A program made the translations under genes and the position numbers. DNA of 64,000 bases from Azospirillum sp. B21 (GTDB taxonomy: Bacteria; Pseudomonadota; Alphaproteobacteria; Azospirillales; Azospirillaceae): assembly GCF_008364825.1 (NCBI RefSeq), contig NZ_VTTO01000020.1, positions 1 through 64,000 on the forward strand. The letters are read 5' to 3'. Of this stretch, positions 27,565 through 36,557 are shown in pieces (positions within the stretch are counted from its first letter, which is position 1; every line of letters starts with the position of its first letter). The notes under the pieces are model-generated. The model searched no databases, was not told the origin of the DNA, and saw nothing but the letters and a program-made list of their open reading frames with translations.

Positions 27565-28338
27565 ATGCCGACCGCCTCCAGCCCCACCCGCCCCGCCAAC
27601 CCAATCGTGGTGATTCCGGCGCGCATGGCCTCCACCCGGCTGCCGGGCAAGCCTCTGGCCGACATCCTGGGCGCGCCGATGATCGTCCATGTGCTGCGCC
27701 GCGCGATGGAGGCGGCGATCGGCCCGGTGGTGGTCGCCTGCGCGGAAGCCGAGATCGCCCGCGCGGTAGAGGCCGCCGGCGGCACCGCGGTGCTGACGCG
27801 CCCCGACCATCCCTCGGGCTCCGACCGCATCTTCGAGGCGCTGCGGCTGATCGACCCGGAGGGGCGGCACGACGCGGTGGTCAACGTGCAGGGCGACCTT
27901 CCGACCATCGAGCCGGAGAGCGTGCGCGCCGTCTTCGCGCCGCTGGCCGACCCCGCGGTCGACATCGCCACCCTGGTCGTGGAGATCACGCGGGAGGAGG
28001 AACGGACCGACCCCAACGTGGTCAAGGCGGTGCTGGAGCTGCCGGCTGGATCCCGGCAGGGCCGCGCGCTCTATTTCACCCGCGCCACCGCGCCGACCGG
28101 CGACGGGCCGCTCTACCACCACATCGGCCTCTACGCCTACCGCCGGGCGGCGCTGGAGCGATTCGTGTCGCTGCCGCCCTCGGTGCTGGAGCAGCGCGAG
28201 CGGCTGGAGCAGTTGCGCGCCCTGGCCGACGGCATGCGGATCGACGCGGCGGTCGTTGACGCGGTTCCGCTGGGTGTCGATACTCCCGCCGACCTGGAGC
28301 GCGCCTGTGCTCTCCTGTCCGCCCGCAAGGGCGGCTGA
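27565..28338 (+). CDS. kdsB: 3-deoxy-manno-octulosonate cytidylyltransferase KdsB
   Basis: A 257-residue nucleotidyltransferase. The nucleotide-binding start VIPARMASTRLPGKPL (about 16-31), HPSGSDRI and VVNVQGDLPTIEP (metal-binding Asp) are conserved KdsB motifs. It makes CMP-Kdo for the inner core of lipopolysaccharide. GGAG precedes the ATG at 27565. pheA follows after 65 bases on the same strand. Confidence 0.95.
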   Translation: MPTASSPTRPANPIVVIPARMASTRLPGKPLADILGAPMIVHVLRRAMEAAIGPVVVACAEAEIARAVEAAGGTAVLTRPDHPSGSDRIFEALRLIDPEGRHDAVVNVQGDLPTIEPESVRAVFAPLADPAVDIATLVVEITREEERTDPNVVKAVLELPAGSRQGRALYFTRATAPTGDGPLYHHIGLYAYRRAALERFVSLPPSVLEQRERLEQLRALADGMRIDAAVVDAVPLGVDTPADLERACALLSARKGG

Positions 28339-28403
28339 AACCCGATGCCATCCGCCCGCAAGAGCGGCTGACGCCTTCAAGATCCGCCGGGGGAACTCCG
28401 TCC

Positions 28404-29270
28404 ATGCCCACGTCCAACATCATCGCCTTCCAGGGCTTCCCCGGCGCCTATTCCGACCTGGCTTGCCGCAACGCGCGGCCGACCATGACGACCATGCCCT
28501 GCGCCACCTTCGAGGACGCCTTCGCCGCGGTGCGCGAGGGGCGGGCATCGCTGGCGATGATTCCGGTGGAGAACTCCATCGCCGGCCGCGTCGCCGACAA
28601 CCACTATCTGCTGCCGGAAGGCGGCCTGCACATCATCGGCGAGCATTTCCAGCGGGTGAACCACCAGCTGCTGGCGCCGAAGGGCGCCACGCTGGACAGC
28701 ATCGAGACGGTGCGCAGCCACATCCAGGCGCTGTCCCAGTGCCAGACCGCCATCCGCAGCCTGGGCCTGCAGGCGATCAACCATGCGGACACGGCAGGCG
28801 CGGCGCGGGAGATCGCCGCGATGAACGACCCGCGCCATGCCGCCATCGCGTCCTCGCTGGCCGCGGAGATCTATGGCCTGGACATCCTGAAGAGCGGGAT
28901 CGAGGACGCCACCCACAACACCACCCGCTTCCTGATTCTGGCGCGCGAGCCGAAGCTGCCGGCACTGGGGTCCTGCAAGACGATCACCACCTTCGTCTTC
29001 CGCGTCCGCAGCGTGCCGGCCGCGCTGTACAAGGCGATGGGCGGCTTCGCCACCAACGGCATCAACATGACCAAGCTGGAAAGCTACATGGTCGGCGGCC
29101 ACTTCACCCAGACCCAGTTCTACGCCGACGTCGAGGGGCACCCGGACGAGCGTCCCCTGCGCCTCGCCCTGGAGGAGCTGGACTTCTTCGCCCGCGAGGT
29201 GAAGATCCTCGGCGTCTACCCGGCCAATCCCTTCCGCTACCAGGAAAGCCAGCGCGTCGGCGAGGATTGA
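28404..29270 (+). CDS. pheA: Prephenate dehydratase PheA
   Basis: A 288-residue monofunctional enzyme. The catalytic PDT domain (about 1-185) opens with IAFQGFPGAYSDLACRNA and ends with the TRF motif in HNTTRFLIL. The ACT domain (about 195-275) has KLESYMVGGHFTQTQFYAD, with ESYM in place of the more common ESRP. It converts prephenate to phenylpyruvate and should be inhibited by phenylalanine through the ACT domain. No chorismate mutase part is present. Confidence 0.95.
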   Translation: MPTSNIIAFQGFPGAYSDLACRNARPTMTTMPCATFEDAFAAVREGRASLAMIPVENSIAGRVADNHYLLPEGGLHIIGEHFQRVNHQLLAPKGATLDSIETVRSHIQALSQCQTAIRSLGLQAINHADTAGAAREIAAMNDPRHAAIASSLAAEIYGLDILKSGIEDATHNTTRFLILAREPKLPALGSCKTITTFVFRVRSVPAALYKAMGGFATNGINMTKLESYMVGGHFTQTQFYADVEGHPDERPLRLALEELDFFAREVKILGVYPANPFRYQESQRVGED

Positions 29271-29524
29271 CCTCCTCCCGCTGGCGCTCTCCCGCAACGC
29301 CGCAAGTCTTTTCGTACCCGCGGCCAAGTTGCGCGTCATTCCGCCGCAGTGACGCGACTTAGCCATGGCCGCGCAGGGCGGGTTCTGGGCAAGATTAGCG
29401 GAAGTTGTTATACAATGAAGACCGGCAAGCACCGGCTTCATATGCTTACAAATACAACAAAACACCACGGCGGCTGACGGGTGAAACCCCGCCGACGGCC
29501 ATGGCGCCACGGATGGAGGTTGCC

Positions 29525-29833
29525 ATGCTCACGATGGACGATTGTTTGGGCCTTGCGAACCTGGAGGCGGACGAGGTGGCACAGATCGCCGCCCACGAAC
29601 ATCTCCCCTTCATGACCGCCCTGGAAAAGGGCGCCTCCCTGCTGCACGAGCCCTGGGGCGACGCGGCCGTCCGCCAGATGGTGTGGGACAACCTGTGCAG
29701 CGCCGACCGCCGCCATGCGGCAGAAGCGGCATCGCTGATGGCGCTCTACAACGACACCTGCACCCGCCACCCCAACCCCTTCGACCGCCGCACGTCGCCG
29801 GTGCGCGCGGTGGGGCCGCAGCGGCGGCATTGA
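29525..29833 (+). CDS. Small hypothetical protein (102 aa)
   Basis: 102 residues, acidic and helical, with no signal peptide or membrane segment. The start at 29525 is chosen because GGAGG lies 5 bases before it; an ATG at 29501 in the same frame is possible. The C-terminus is Arg/His-rich. No family was recognised. It stands alone, 250 bases after pheA. Confidence 0.65.
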   Translation: MLTMDDCLGLANLEADEVAQIAAHEHLPFMTALEKGASLLHEPWGDAAVRQMVWDNLCSADRRHAAEAASLMALYNDTCTRHPNPFDRRTSPVRAVGPQRRH

Positions 29834-29946
29834 GGGGTCAGTTCCCCGGCGGATGATGGAACCGCGACCATTCGACCGTTGAACGGACGGACGGCACCGA
29901 TCATCTTATATTCTGTTCTGATGGCAAGGGACCGGAGCGGCGCCTC

Positions 29947-30150
29947 ATGACCACGCTGCAGAGCGAAGTCTATGAGGCGTTCCGGTCCATCGATGTGCCG
30001 GAGGCCAAAGCCGTGAAAGCTGCCGCCGCTCTCAGCAAACGGGACGACGATGTCGGGGCGCTGAAATCCGACATGAATCTCATGAAGTGGATGCTCGGCT
30101 TCGTTCTTGCCTTTCAGATCGGCATCTTCGTGAAGCTGTTCATCCACTGA
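29947..30150 (+). CDS. Small membrane-anchored coiled-coil protein
   Basis: 67 residues. A charged helical part (EVYEAFRSIDVPEAKAVKAA, then SDMNLMKW) is followed by a C-terminal membrane helix MLGFVLAFQIGIFVKLFI. The layout resembles the small DUF1640/CCDC90-like proteins common near mobile or toxin loci in proteobacteria, but this is only an architectural likeness. It is convergent with nudC, 4 bases away. Confidence 0.6.
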   Translation: MTTLQSEVYEAFRSIDVPEAKAVKAAAALSKRDDDVGALKSDMNLMKWMLGFVLAFQIGIFVKLFIH

Positions 30151-30154
30151 TCCC

Positions 30155-31063
30155 TTACCCCTCCGCCATCCATTCCCGGATCAGGCGGTGGGCGATCGAG
30201 TCGGGGCGGGCGAGGCGGAAGGTCTCGTCCGGCGTGTGGGTGCGCAGGAACTCGCGGTCGAACCAGCGGGCGCTTTCCAACTCGTCGTTGCCAGTGTCGA
30301 TGTCGAAGCTGGTGGCCCGCGCGGTGAAGCCCAGCATCAACGACGACGGGAAGGGCCAAGGCTGCGACGAGCGGTAGCGGATGTTGGTCACGGTCAGCCC
30401 GACCTCCTCGAACACCTCGCGGGCGACGGTGTCCTCCAGGCTTTCGCCCGGCTCGACGAAGCCGGCCAACACCGAGTGCATGCCCGGCGGGAAGCGGCTC
30501 TGGCGGCCCAGCACGATCCGGTCGCGGCCGTCATGGACCAGCATGATCACCGCCGGGTCGGTGCGCGGGAAATGGTGGGTGGCGCAATCGGGGTTGGTGC
30601 AGATCCGCACATGCCCGCCCTCCGCCGACGCCGCCGGAGAGCCGCAGACGCCGCAGAAGCGGTGGCGGGCGTTCCACCAGACCATGCCGCGGGCATAGGC
30701 GCAGAGCGCCGCCTCCCCCTCCGGCATCAGCGGGCCGGCGGCGCGCAGATCCTCGAAGCGGCCGTGTCCCCGCAGGGCGGGCAAGGCGTCCGGTTCCTCC
30801 ACCATCGACAGGTCGACGGTGAAGAGCGGAGCGCCATCCTCCATCAGGCCGAGGAAGATCGGCACCGCATCCAGCCCCTCGGCGGGCAGCAGCACGGCGC
30901 GCGGCGCATCGGCCGGGCCGGCGACGAAGCTCTTGCTGTGCCAGACCGGCAGAACGCGGGATGCGGGGGCGAGCCACGCCTCCGTCAGCCAATCCTCGTC
31001 CTTGCGGCGGAGGGAGGCGCGGTCGATCGGCGTGGCGGCGTAGATGTTGGGTCGGTTCGTCAT
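30155..31063 (-). CDS. nudC: NADH pyrophosphatase NudC (mRNA deNADding type)
   Basis: 302 residues. The zinc ribbon uses CGVCG and CTNPDC (about 129-150). The Nudix box GFVEPGESLEDTVAREVFEE is intact, and SQPWPFPSSLMLGF is the array that marks NADH pyrophosphatases. It cleaves NAD(H) to NMN and AMP and can remove NAD caps from RNA. The start is placed at ATG 31063; a TTG seven codons upstream is possible and neither has a clear ribosome site. Confidence 0.94.
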   Translation of the reverse strand: MTNRPNIYAATPIDRASLRRKDEDWLTEAWLAPASRVLPVWHSKSFVAGPADAPRAVLLPAEGLDAVPIFLGLMEDGAPLFTVDLSMVEEPDALPALRGHGRFEDLRAAGPLMPEGEAALCAYARGMVWWNARHRFCGVCGSPAASAEGGHVRICTNPDCATHHFPRTDPAVIMLVHDGRDRIVLGRQSRFPPGMHSVLAGFVEPGESLEDTVAREVFEEVGLTVTNIRYRSSQPWPFPSSLMLGFTARATSFDIDTGNDELESARWFDREFLRTHTPDETFRLARPDSIAHRLIREWMAEG

Positions 31064-31115
31064 GGCCGATGGAGGCTGCCACAAGCCGTGACGGGCGGAA
31101 AGCCCCGCCTTAAGG

Positions 31116-31167
31116 CCAGTTGCCCGCAGACCGGTTGCCCCCAGTCCGGTTGCCCGCAGACCGGTCG
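31116..31167 (+). repeat. 15-bp tandem repeat, about 3.5 copies
   Basis: Units at 31116-31130, 31131-31145 and 31146-31160, then a partial copy to 31167, vary around CCGGTTGCCCGCAGA. It lies between nudC and the divergent hisN. Confidence 0.8.
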
Positions 31168-31280
31168 TTCGGCGGCGGTTCCGCCCCCGGCAGCGTGGGC
31201 GGGGCGCTTTCGGGTTTCCGGGGCGGGCCCACGCCGTTAGGATGCGGCACTCATATCGACAGCAGCTTCAAGGAGCGACC

Positions 31281-32063
31281 ATGACCGAACCCTGCCCCGC
31301 CCCGATGGTGGCGCTCGCCCAGCGGTTGGCCGACTCCAGCGGCAGCGTGGTCCGCCGCTATTTCCGCACCCCCGTCGCCATCGACGACAAGGCAGACGCC
31401 TCGCCGGTCACCATCGCCGACCGCGAGGCGGAGCATGTCATCCGCACCATCATCGAAAGCCAGCGCCCGGATGACGGCATCTATGGCGAGGAGCACGGCA
31501 CCAAGAACCTGGACGCCGAATGGGTGTGGGTGATCGACCCCATCGACGGCACCAAGTCCTTCATCACCGGCCGGCCGATCTTCGGCACGCTGATCGCGCT
31601 GCTGCACCGTGGCCGTCCGGTGATGGGCATCATCGACCAGCCCATCGTCGGCGACCGCTGGATCGGCGTCGAAGGCCGGCCGACCACCCACAACGGTCAA
31701 CCGGTGCGCGTGCGCCCCTGCCCCGGCGGTCTGAGCGCCGCCATCTTCGGCACCACCTCCCCCGACCTGTTCCCGGGCAACGATTACGAGGCTTACCGCC
31801 GCATCGCGGCCAAGGTGAAGACCGCGTCTTATGGCGGCGACTGCTACACCTACGGCCTGCTGGCGTCCGGCTATTACGACCTCGTCGTCGAATCGGGGCT
31901 GAAGCTCTACGACTTCGCGGCGCTGGTGCCGGTGGTGACCGGGGCCGGTGGGCTGATGACGGATTGGGAGGGCAAGCCGCTCGACGCTAGCTCCAGCGGC
32001 CGGGTGATCGCCGCAGGCGACCCGCAAACCCACCGGGACGCCATGAAGGTTCTGGCTGGCTGA
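31281..32063 (+). CDS. hisN: Histidinol-phosphatase, inositol monophosphatase family
   Basis: 260 residues. Metal-site motifs are GEEHG (Glu), WVIDPIDGTKSFITG (the DPIDGT core) and YGGDCYTYGLLASGYYDLVVE near 190-210, the last being characteristic of HisN-type members. It would dephosphorylate histidinol phosphate; a broader inositol-phosphatase role cannot be excluded, as no his genes are close. AAGGAG lies 5 bases before the ATG. Confidence 0.88.
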   Translation: MTEPCPAPMVALAQRLADSSGSVVRRYFRTPVAIDDKADASPVTIADREAEHVIRTIIESQRPDDGIYGEEHGTKNLDAEWVWVIDPIDGTKSFITGRPIFGTLIALLHRGRPVMGIIDQPIVGDRWIGVEGRPTTHNGQPVRVRPCPGGLSAAIFGTTSPDLFPGNDYEAYRRIAAKVKTASYGGDCYTYGLLASGYYDLVVESGLKLYDFAALVPVVTGAGGLMTDWEGKPLDASSSGRVIAAGDPQTHRDAMKVLAG

Positions 32064-32097
32064 TCCCTCGCCGTTAAACGTCCATTCGGAAACCGAA

Positions 32098-32604
32098 ATG
32101 ACCACCATCGCCCCGCCCGCCCGTTCCGTATTCGAAACGTCGCCAGAAAAGCTGCGGCCATTCCTGGAAGGTCTGGCGGCGCGGGTGTCGGGTGGGTCGA
32201 ACTGGCTGGTGCGCAAGAAGACCGTCTGCGACCTGCTGCTGGGTCTCGACGCCTTCTTCGCCCTGCCCGCGGCCGAACGGCAGGCCCTGATGAGCGACGG
32301 CGCCACACCGGTGGAAGCCGCGGAGGCCGACGGCGGCCCGGAGGATTTCCGCAAGGTCCTGCCGCTCTATGTCGGGGCGATCCTGGAAAGGCTGAAGGAG
32401 ACGACCATTACGGCTCCGGAACAGGCCGCCATCTACCTGCTGTCCATCCACCCCGAACATCAGGCGGCGGCGGAAGCCTGGATGCTGGCCAACCCGCGCA
32501 ACGGGAAGTCGGTGCGCAAGCTGATGCGGACCGACCGCCGCTATCGCCAGTTGATGGACCGCATGGCCGACCATTGGCGGGCTGCGCGAAACGGCGGAGC
32601 TTGA
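32098..32604 (+). CDS. Hypothetical protein (168 aa)
   Basis: 168 residues, mixed helical, no signal peptide. It contains a segment YVGAILERLKETTITAPEQA and a Lys/Arg-rich C-terminal third (RNGKSVRKLMRTDRRYRQLM), which hints at nucleic-acid or protein contact, but no domain was recognised. It lies 34 bases after hisN on the same strand. Confidence 0.65.
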   Translation: MTTIAPPARSVFETSPEKLRPFLEGLAARVSGGSNWLVRKKTVCDLLLGLDAFFALPAAERQALMSDGATPVEAAEADGGPEDFRKVLPLYVGAILERLKETTITAPEQAAIYLLSIHPEHQAAAEAWMLANPRNGKSVRKLMRTDRRYRQLMDRMADHWRAARNGGA

Positions 32605-32678
32605 GACGGAATAGCGCTTGACCGGGGAGCGGACGTGGCAATCTAACCAGAACGCCCGCTCCCGACACAGGATTGCCG

Positions 32679-34544
32679 ATGCGCCGCCTTCTCGCCGTTG
32701 CCGCCACGATCCTGACCCTCGCTGCGCCGGCCGCCTTCACGTCGGCCGCCTTCACATCGGCACAGGCAGCGACAAAGACCGTCACCGCGCTGAAGCAGTT
32801 CGGGGAGCCGCAGTTCAAGCCGGGCTTCACCCATTTCCCCCACGTCAACCCTGACGCACCCAAGGGCGGGTCGGTCGGGTTGGCCGAATCGCAGCCGGGA
32901 ACCTACGACAGCCTGAACACGCTGATCCTGCGCGGGGTGCGGCCGCGGACGCTGGGGCTGATCTCCGACACGCTGATGGTCGGTTCCGGCTGGGAGTTGG
33001 ACGCCGCCTACGCCCATATGGCGGAAAGCGTGGAGGTGCCCGACGATTACGGCTGGGCGGTCTTCACGCTGCGCCAGGGCGCCCGCTGGCATGACGGCAC
33101 GCCGATCACCAGCGCCGATGTCGTCTTCACCTGGGATGCGATCCAGGCCCACGGCGCCCCCTTCATCAAGTCCTTCCTCGACCACACCGCCAAGGTGGAG
33201 GCGCTGGACGAGCGCCGCTTCAAGATCACCCTGACCGGCACGGGGGAGATCAAGCCGATCATCGACTTCGCCGTCACCTTCGCGCCGCAGCCCAAGCATT
33301 GGTGGACGGCGCAGGGGCGCGACATCTCCAAGACGACGCTGGAGCCGGTGCTGGGCAGCGGTCCTTACCGGATCAAAACGGTCGATCCCGGCCGCTCCAT
33401 CACCTACGAGCGCGTGGCCGACTGGTGGGCGAAGGATCTGCCGACCGCCCGCGGCTTCTACAATTTCGACACGGTGAAGGACGACTTCTACCGCGACGAC
33501 GACGTGATGTTCGAGGCGTTCAAGGCCGGCGCCTACGACTTCCGCGGCGAATACAGGGCGCAACGCTGGACCACCGGCTATGATTTCCCCGCCGCGCGCG
33601 ACGGCCGCGTCCTGAAGCTGGAGGTGCCTAGCGAACTGCCTCTGGGCGCCCAGGGTTACCGCCTGAACACCCGCCGCGACAAGTTCGCCGACCCGCGGGT
33701 GCGCGAGGCCTTGGCCCTGCTGTTCGATTTCGACTGGATCCGCAAGAACATCCTGTACGGCCAGTACAGCCGCACACTCAGCAACTTCCCCAATTCCGAC
33801 TTCGGGGCCAAGGGTCCGCCCGGCCCGGCGGAGCTGGCGCTGCTGGAGCCCTTCAAGGCGCAGCTGTCAGAACGGCTGCTGACCCAGCCCTTCACCCTGC
33901 CCACCACCGACGGCAGCGGCAACAACCGCGCCCAGGTGCGCGAGGCGACGCGCCTGTTCAAGGAGGCCGGCTGGGAGACCCGCAACGGCAAGCTGACCAA
34001 TGTGAAGACCGGCGAGGCGATGACGATCGAGTTCCTCGACGGCACCGGCGCGCTGACCCGCGTCACCCAGCCCTACATCGAAACCCTGCGCCGGGTCGGC
34101 ATCGACGCATCCTTGCGCATCGTCGACACCGCCCAGTATCAGGCGCGGCTGGACGAGTTCGATTTCGACGCCATCGTCGTCAATCTCAGCTTCTTCACCC
34201 CGCCGGGCACCGAACTGCGCGGCTATTTCGGCTCCGCCGCCGCCGGCATCAAGGGATCGGCGAACTATTCCGGCATCCATGACCCGGTGGCCGACGCGCT
34301 GATCGAAAAGGCGCTGGCCGCCAAGGATCTGGACTCCGTTCAGGCCGCCACGCGCGCGCTCGACCGTGTTCTGCTGTGGGGCTTCTACATGGTGCCGCAG
34401 TGGTACAACGCCGAAAGCTGGATCGCCCACAAGGCCTGGCTGGCGCACCCGACGGTCTGGCCGAAATACGACCAGGATTATCGCAGCACCAATTTCCCGG
34501 CGACTTGGTGGGTCGATGCGGCAGGGAAGGCGGCGCAGCCTTGA
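32679..34544 (+). CDS. Peptide ABC transporter substrate-binding protein (family 5), first of two
   Basis: 621 residues. The signal peptide includes the internal duplication AAFTSAAFTSA. The mature protein is an SBP family 5 peptide binder: HFPHVNPDAPKGGSVGLAES opens the domain, and GSGPYRIKTVDPGRSITYERV and FEAFKAGAYDFRGEY are family blocks. It is a paralog of the next gene, sharing the ITYERV-DWWAKDLP stretch. It delivers peptides to the YejBEF membrane complex. ATG 32679 is preferred to a TTG two codons earlier. Confidence 0.93.
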   Translation: MRRLLAVAATILTLAAPAAFTSAAFTSAQAATKTVTALKQFGEPQFKPGFTHFPHVNPDAPKGGSVGLAESQPGTYDSLNTLILRGVRPRTLGLISDTLMVGSGWELDAAYAHMAESVEVPDDYGWAVFTLRQGARWHDGTPITSADVVFTWDAIQAHGAPFIKSFLDHTAKVEALDERRFKITLTGTGEIKPIIDFAVTFAPQPKHWWTAQGRDISKTTLEPVLGSGPYRIKTVDPGRSITYERVADWWAKDLPTARGFYNFDTVKDDFYRDDDVMFEAFKAGAYDFRGEYRAQRWTTGYDFPAARDGRVLKLEVPSELPLGAQGYRLNTRRDKFADPRVREALALLFDFDWIRKNILYGQYSRTLSNFPNSDFGAKGPPGPAELALLEPFKAQLSERLLTQPFTLPTTDGSGNNRAQVREATRLFKEAGWETRNGKLTNVKTGEAMTIEFLDGTGALTRVTQPYIETLRRVGIDASLRIVDTAQYQARLDEFDFDAIVVNLSFFTPPGTELRGYFGSAAAGIKGSANYSGIHDPVADALIEKALAAKDLDSVQAATRALDRVLLWGFYMVPQWYNAESWIAHKAWLAHPTVWPKYDQDYRSTNFPATWWVDAAGKAAQP

Positions 34545-34617
34545 TGACGCCCCATTGCGGGGCTAACTCCATCAGTCTGAACGGCTTTTGCAGAACAAGC
34601 GAGGGAGGGGATCGGGC

Positions 34618-36483
34618 ATGACTTGTCGGATGCGGTGGCTGGGCACCGGCGTGACGGCTGCGATGACGGGGACGGCAATGGCGGCGCTTCTGCTGCTGAC
34701 GGCACCCGTCGCGGCGCAGGAAAAGGGCAGTTACGCCCTCGCCCTGCACGGCAAGCCGAAATACGGGCCGGACTTCCAGCATCTCGACTACGTCAATCCC
34801 GACGCCCCGAAGGGCGGCGAGGTCAAGCTGATGGCCTTCGGCGGCTTCGACAATCTCAACCCCTTCATCCTGCGCGGGCAGGCCGCCGCCGGTTCCAGCC
34901 TACCGTTCGAGACGCTGACCACCAGCAACGGCGACGAGGCGATCACCGAGTACGGCCTGCTGGCCGAAACCATCCAGGTCGCCGACGACCGCAGTTGGGT
35001 CGCCTTCACCCTGCGGCCCGAAGCCCGCTTCCACGACGGCAAGCCGGTCACCGTCGACGACGTGATCTGGAGCTTCGACACGCTGCGGGAGAAGGGCCAT
35101 CCGGTCTACCGCACCTACTACGCCGACGTGACGAAGGCGGAGAAGACCGCCGAGCGCACGGTCAAATTCTCATTCCGGAATGGTAACAACCCCGAGCTTC
35201 CGGTGATCATGGGCCAGCTGCCGGTGCTGCCCAAGCATGCCTTCGCCGACCGCGACTTCGCCACCACGACGCTGGAGCCGCTGATCGGCAGCGGACCCTA
35301 CAAGGTGGTCGACGTGCAGCCCGGCCGCGCCATCACCTATGAGCGGGTGAAGGACTGGTGGGCCAAGGACCTGCCGATCAACCGCGGCCGCTACAATTTC
35401 GACCGCATCCGCTACGACTATTACCGCGACCTCGACGTGGCGTTCGAGGCGTTCAAGGCCGGCGCCTATGATTTCCGGCTGGAGAATTCGTCGAAGAACT
35501 GGACCACCGGTTACAATGTCCCGGCGGTGCAGAACGGCCAGATCATCAAGGAGGAACTGAAGCACGAGGACCCGCAGGGGATGCAGGCCTTCGTCTTCAA
35601 CATCCGCCGGCCGATCTTCCAGGACCGCCGCGTGCGCGAGGCCCTGAATTACCTGTTCGACTATGAATGGACGCGCGCCAACCTGTCCTACGGCCTCTAT
35701 CAGCGCACCAAGAGCTATTTCGCCAACACCGAACTGGCTTCCACCGGCCTGCCTTCCCCCGCCGAACTGAAGCTGCTGGAGCCCTTCCGCGGCCAGATCC
35801 CCGACGAGGTGTTCACCAAGCCCTACGAGCCGCCGAAGACCGACGCCAGCGGCAACATCCGCGGCAACCTGCGCACCGCGCTGGGCCTGCTGAAGGAGGC
35901 CGGCTGGGAGCTGAAGAACGGCAAGCTGGTCAACGCGCAGGGCCAGCCCTTCCGCTTCGAGATCCTGCTGGTGCAGGCCGACATGGAGCGCATCGTCCAG
36001 CCCTTCGTCCGCAATCTGGAGCGCGCCGGCATCGAGGCGCAGATCCGCGTGGTGGACAGCGCGCAGTACCAGAACCGTACCGATAATTTCGATTACGATA
36101 TGATCATCGAGCGGTTCGCACAGTCGTTGTCGCCCGGCAACGAGCAGCGCGATTACTGGGAATCGTCGCGCGCCGACCAGCCGGGAAGCCGTAACGCCAT
36201 CGGCATCAAGAACCCGGCCATCGACAAGCTGGTCGAAACGCTGATCGCCGCCCCGGACCGCGACGCGCTGATCACCGCCACCCGCGCGCTGGATCGCGTG
36301 CTGCTGTGGAACTGGTACGTCATCCCGCACTGGCACGATACCGTCTACCGCGTCGCCTATTGGAACCGTTTCTCCCATCCGGCGGTTGCCCCGAAATACG
36401 GTCTGGGCTTCACGGACAGCTGGTGGATCGATGCGGACAAGAACGCCAAGCTGGCCAACAGCGCGCGCCGCACGGCTCCCTAA
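34618..36483 (+). CDS. yejA: Peptide ABC transporter substrate-binding protein (YejA-like), second of two
   Basis: 621 residues, signal peptide ending near APVAAQ-EK. Same family 5 fold as the gene before it, with DYVNPDAPKGGEVKLMAFGG, LRPEARFHDGKPVTVDDVIW and GSGPYKVVDVQPGRAITYERV. YejA-type binders bring oligopeptides, including microcin C-like ones, to YejBEF. A strong site GAGGGAGGGG precedes ATG 34618. yejB follows 74 bases on. Confidence 0.94.
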   Translation: MTCRMRWLGTGVTAAMTGTAMAALLLLTAPVAAQEKGSYALALHGKPKYGPDFQHLDYVNPDAPKGGEVKLMAFGGFDNLNPFILRGQAAAGSSLPFETLTTSNGDEAITEYGLLAETIQVADDRSWVAFTLRPEARFHDGKPVTVDDVIWSFDTLREKGHPVYRTYYADVTKAEKTAERTVKFSFRNGNNPELPVIMGQLPVLPKHAFADRDFATTTLEPLIGSGPYKVVDVQPGRAITYERVKDWWAKDLPINRGRYNFDRIRYDYYRDLDVAFEAFKAGAYDFRLENSSKNWTTGYNVPAVQNGQIIKEELKHEDPQGMQAFVFNIRRPIFQDRRVREALNYLFDYEWTRANLSYGLYQRTKSYFANTELASTGLPSPAELKLLEPFRGQIPDEVFTKPYEPPKTDASGNIRGNLRTALGLLKEAGWELKNGKLVNAQGQPFRFEILLVQADMERIVQPFVRNLERAGIEAQIRVVDSAQYQNRTDNFDYDMIIERFAQSLSPGNEQRDYWESSRADQPGSRNAIGIKNPAIDKLVETLIAAPDRDALITATRALDRVLLWNWYVIPHWHDTVYRVAYWNRFSHPAVAPKYGLGFTDSWWIDADKNAKLANSARRTAP

Positions 36484-36557
36484 ACTGTCTGACCTGCGCA
36501 ACGGTCTGGTTTAAGCTGTCTTATCCTTGAGGATTGGGGAGGGTCGGGACACCCGCG

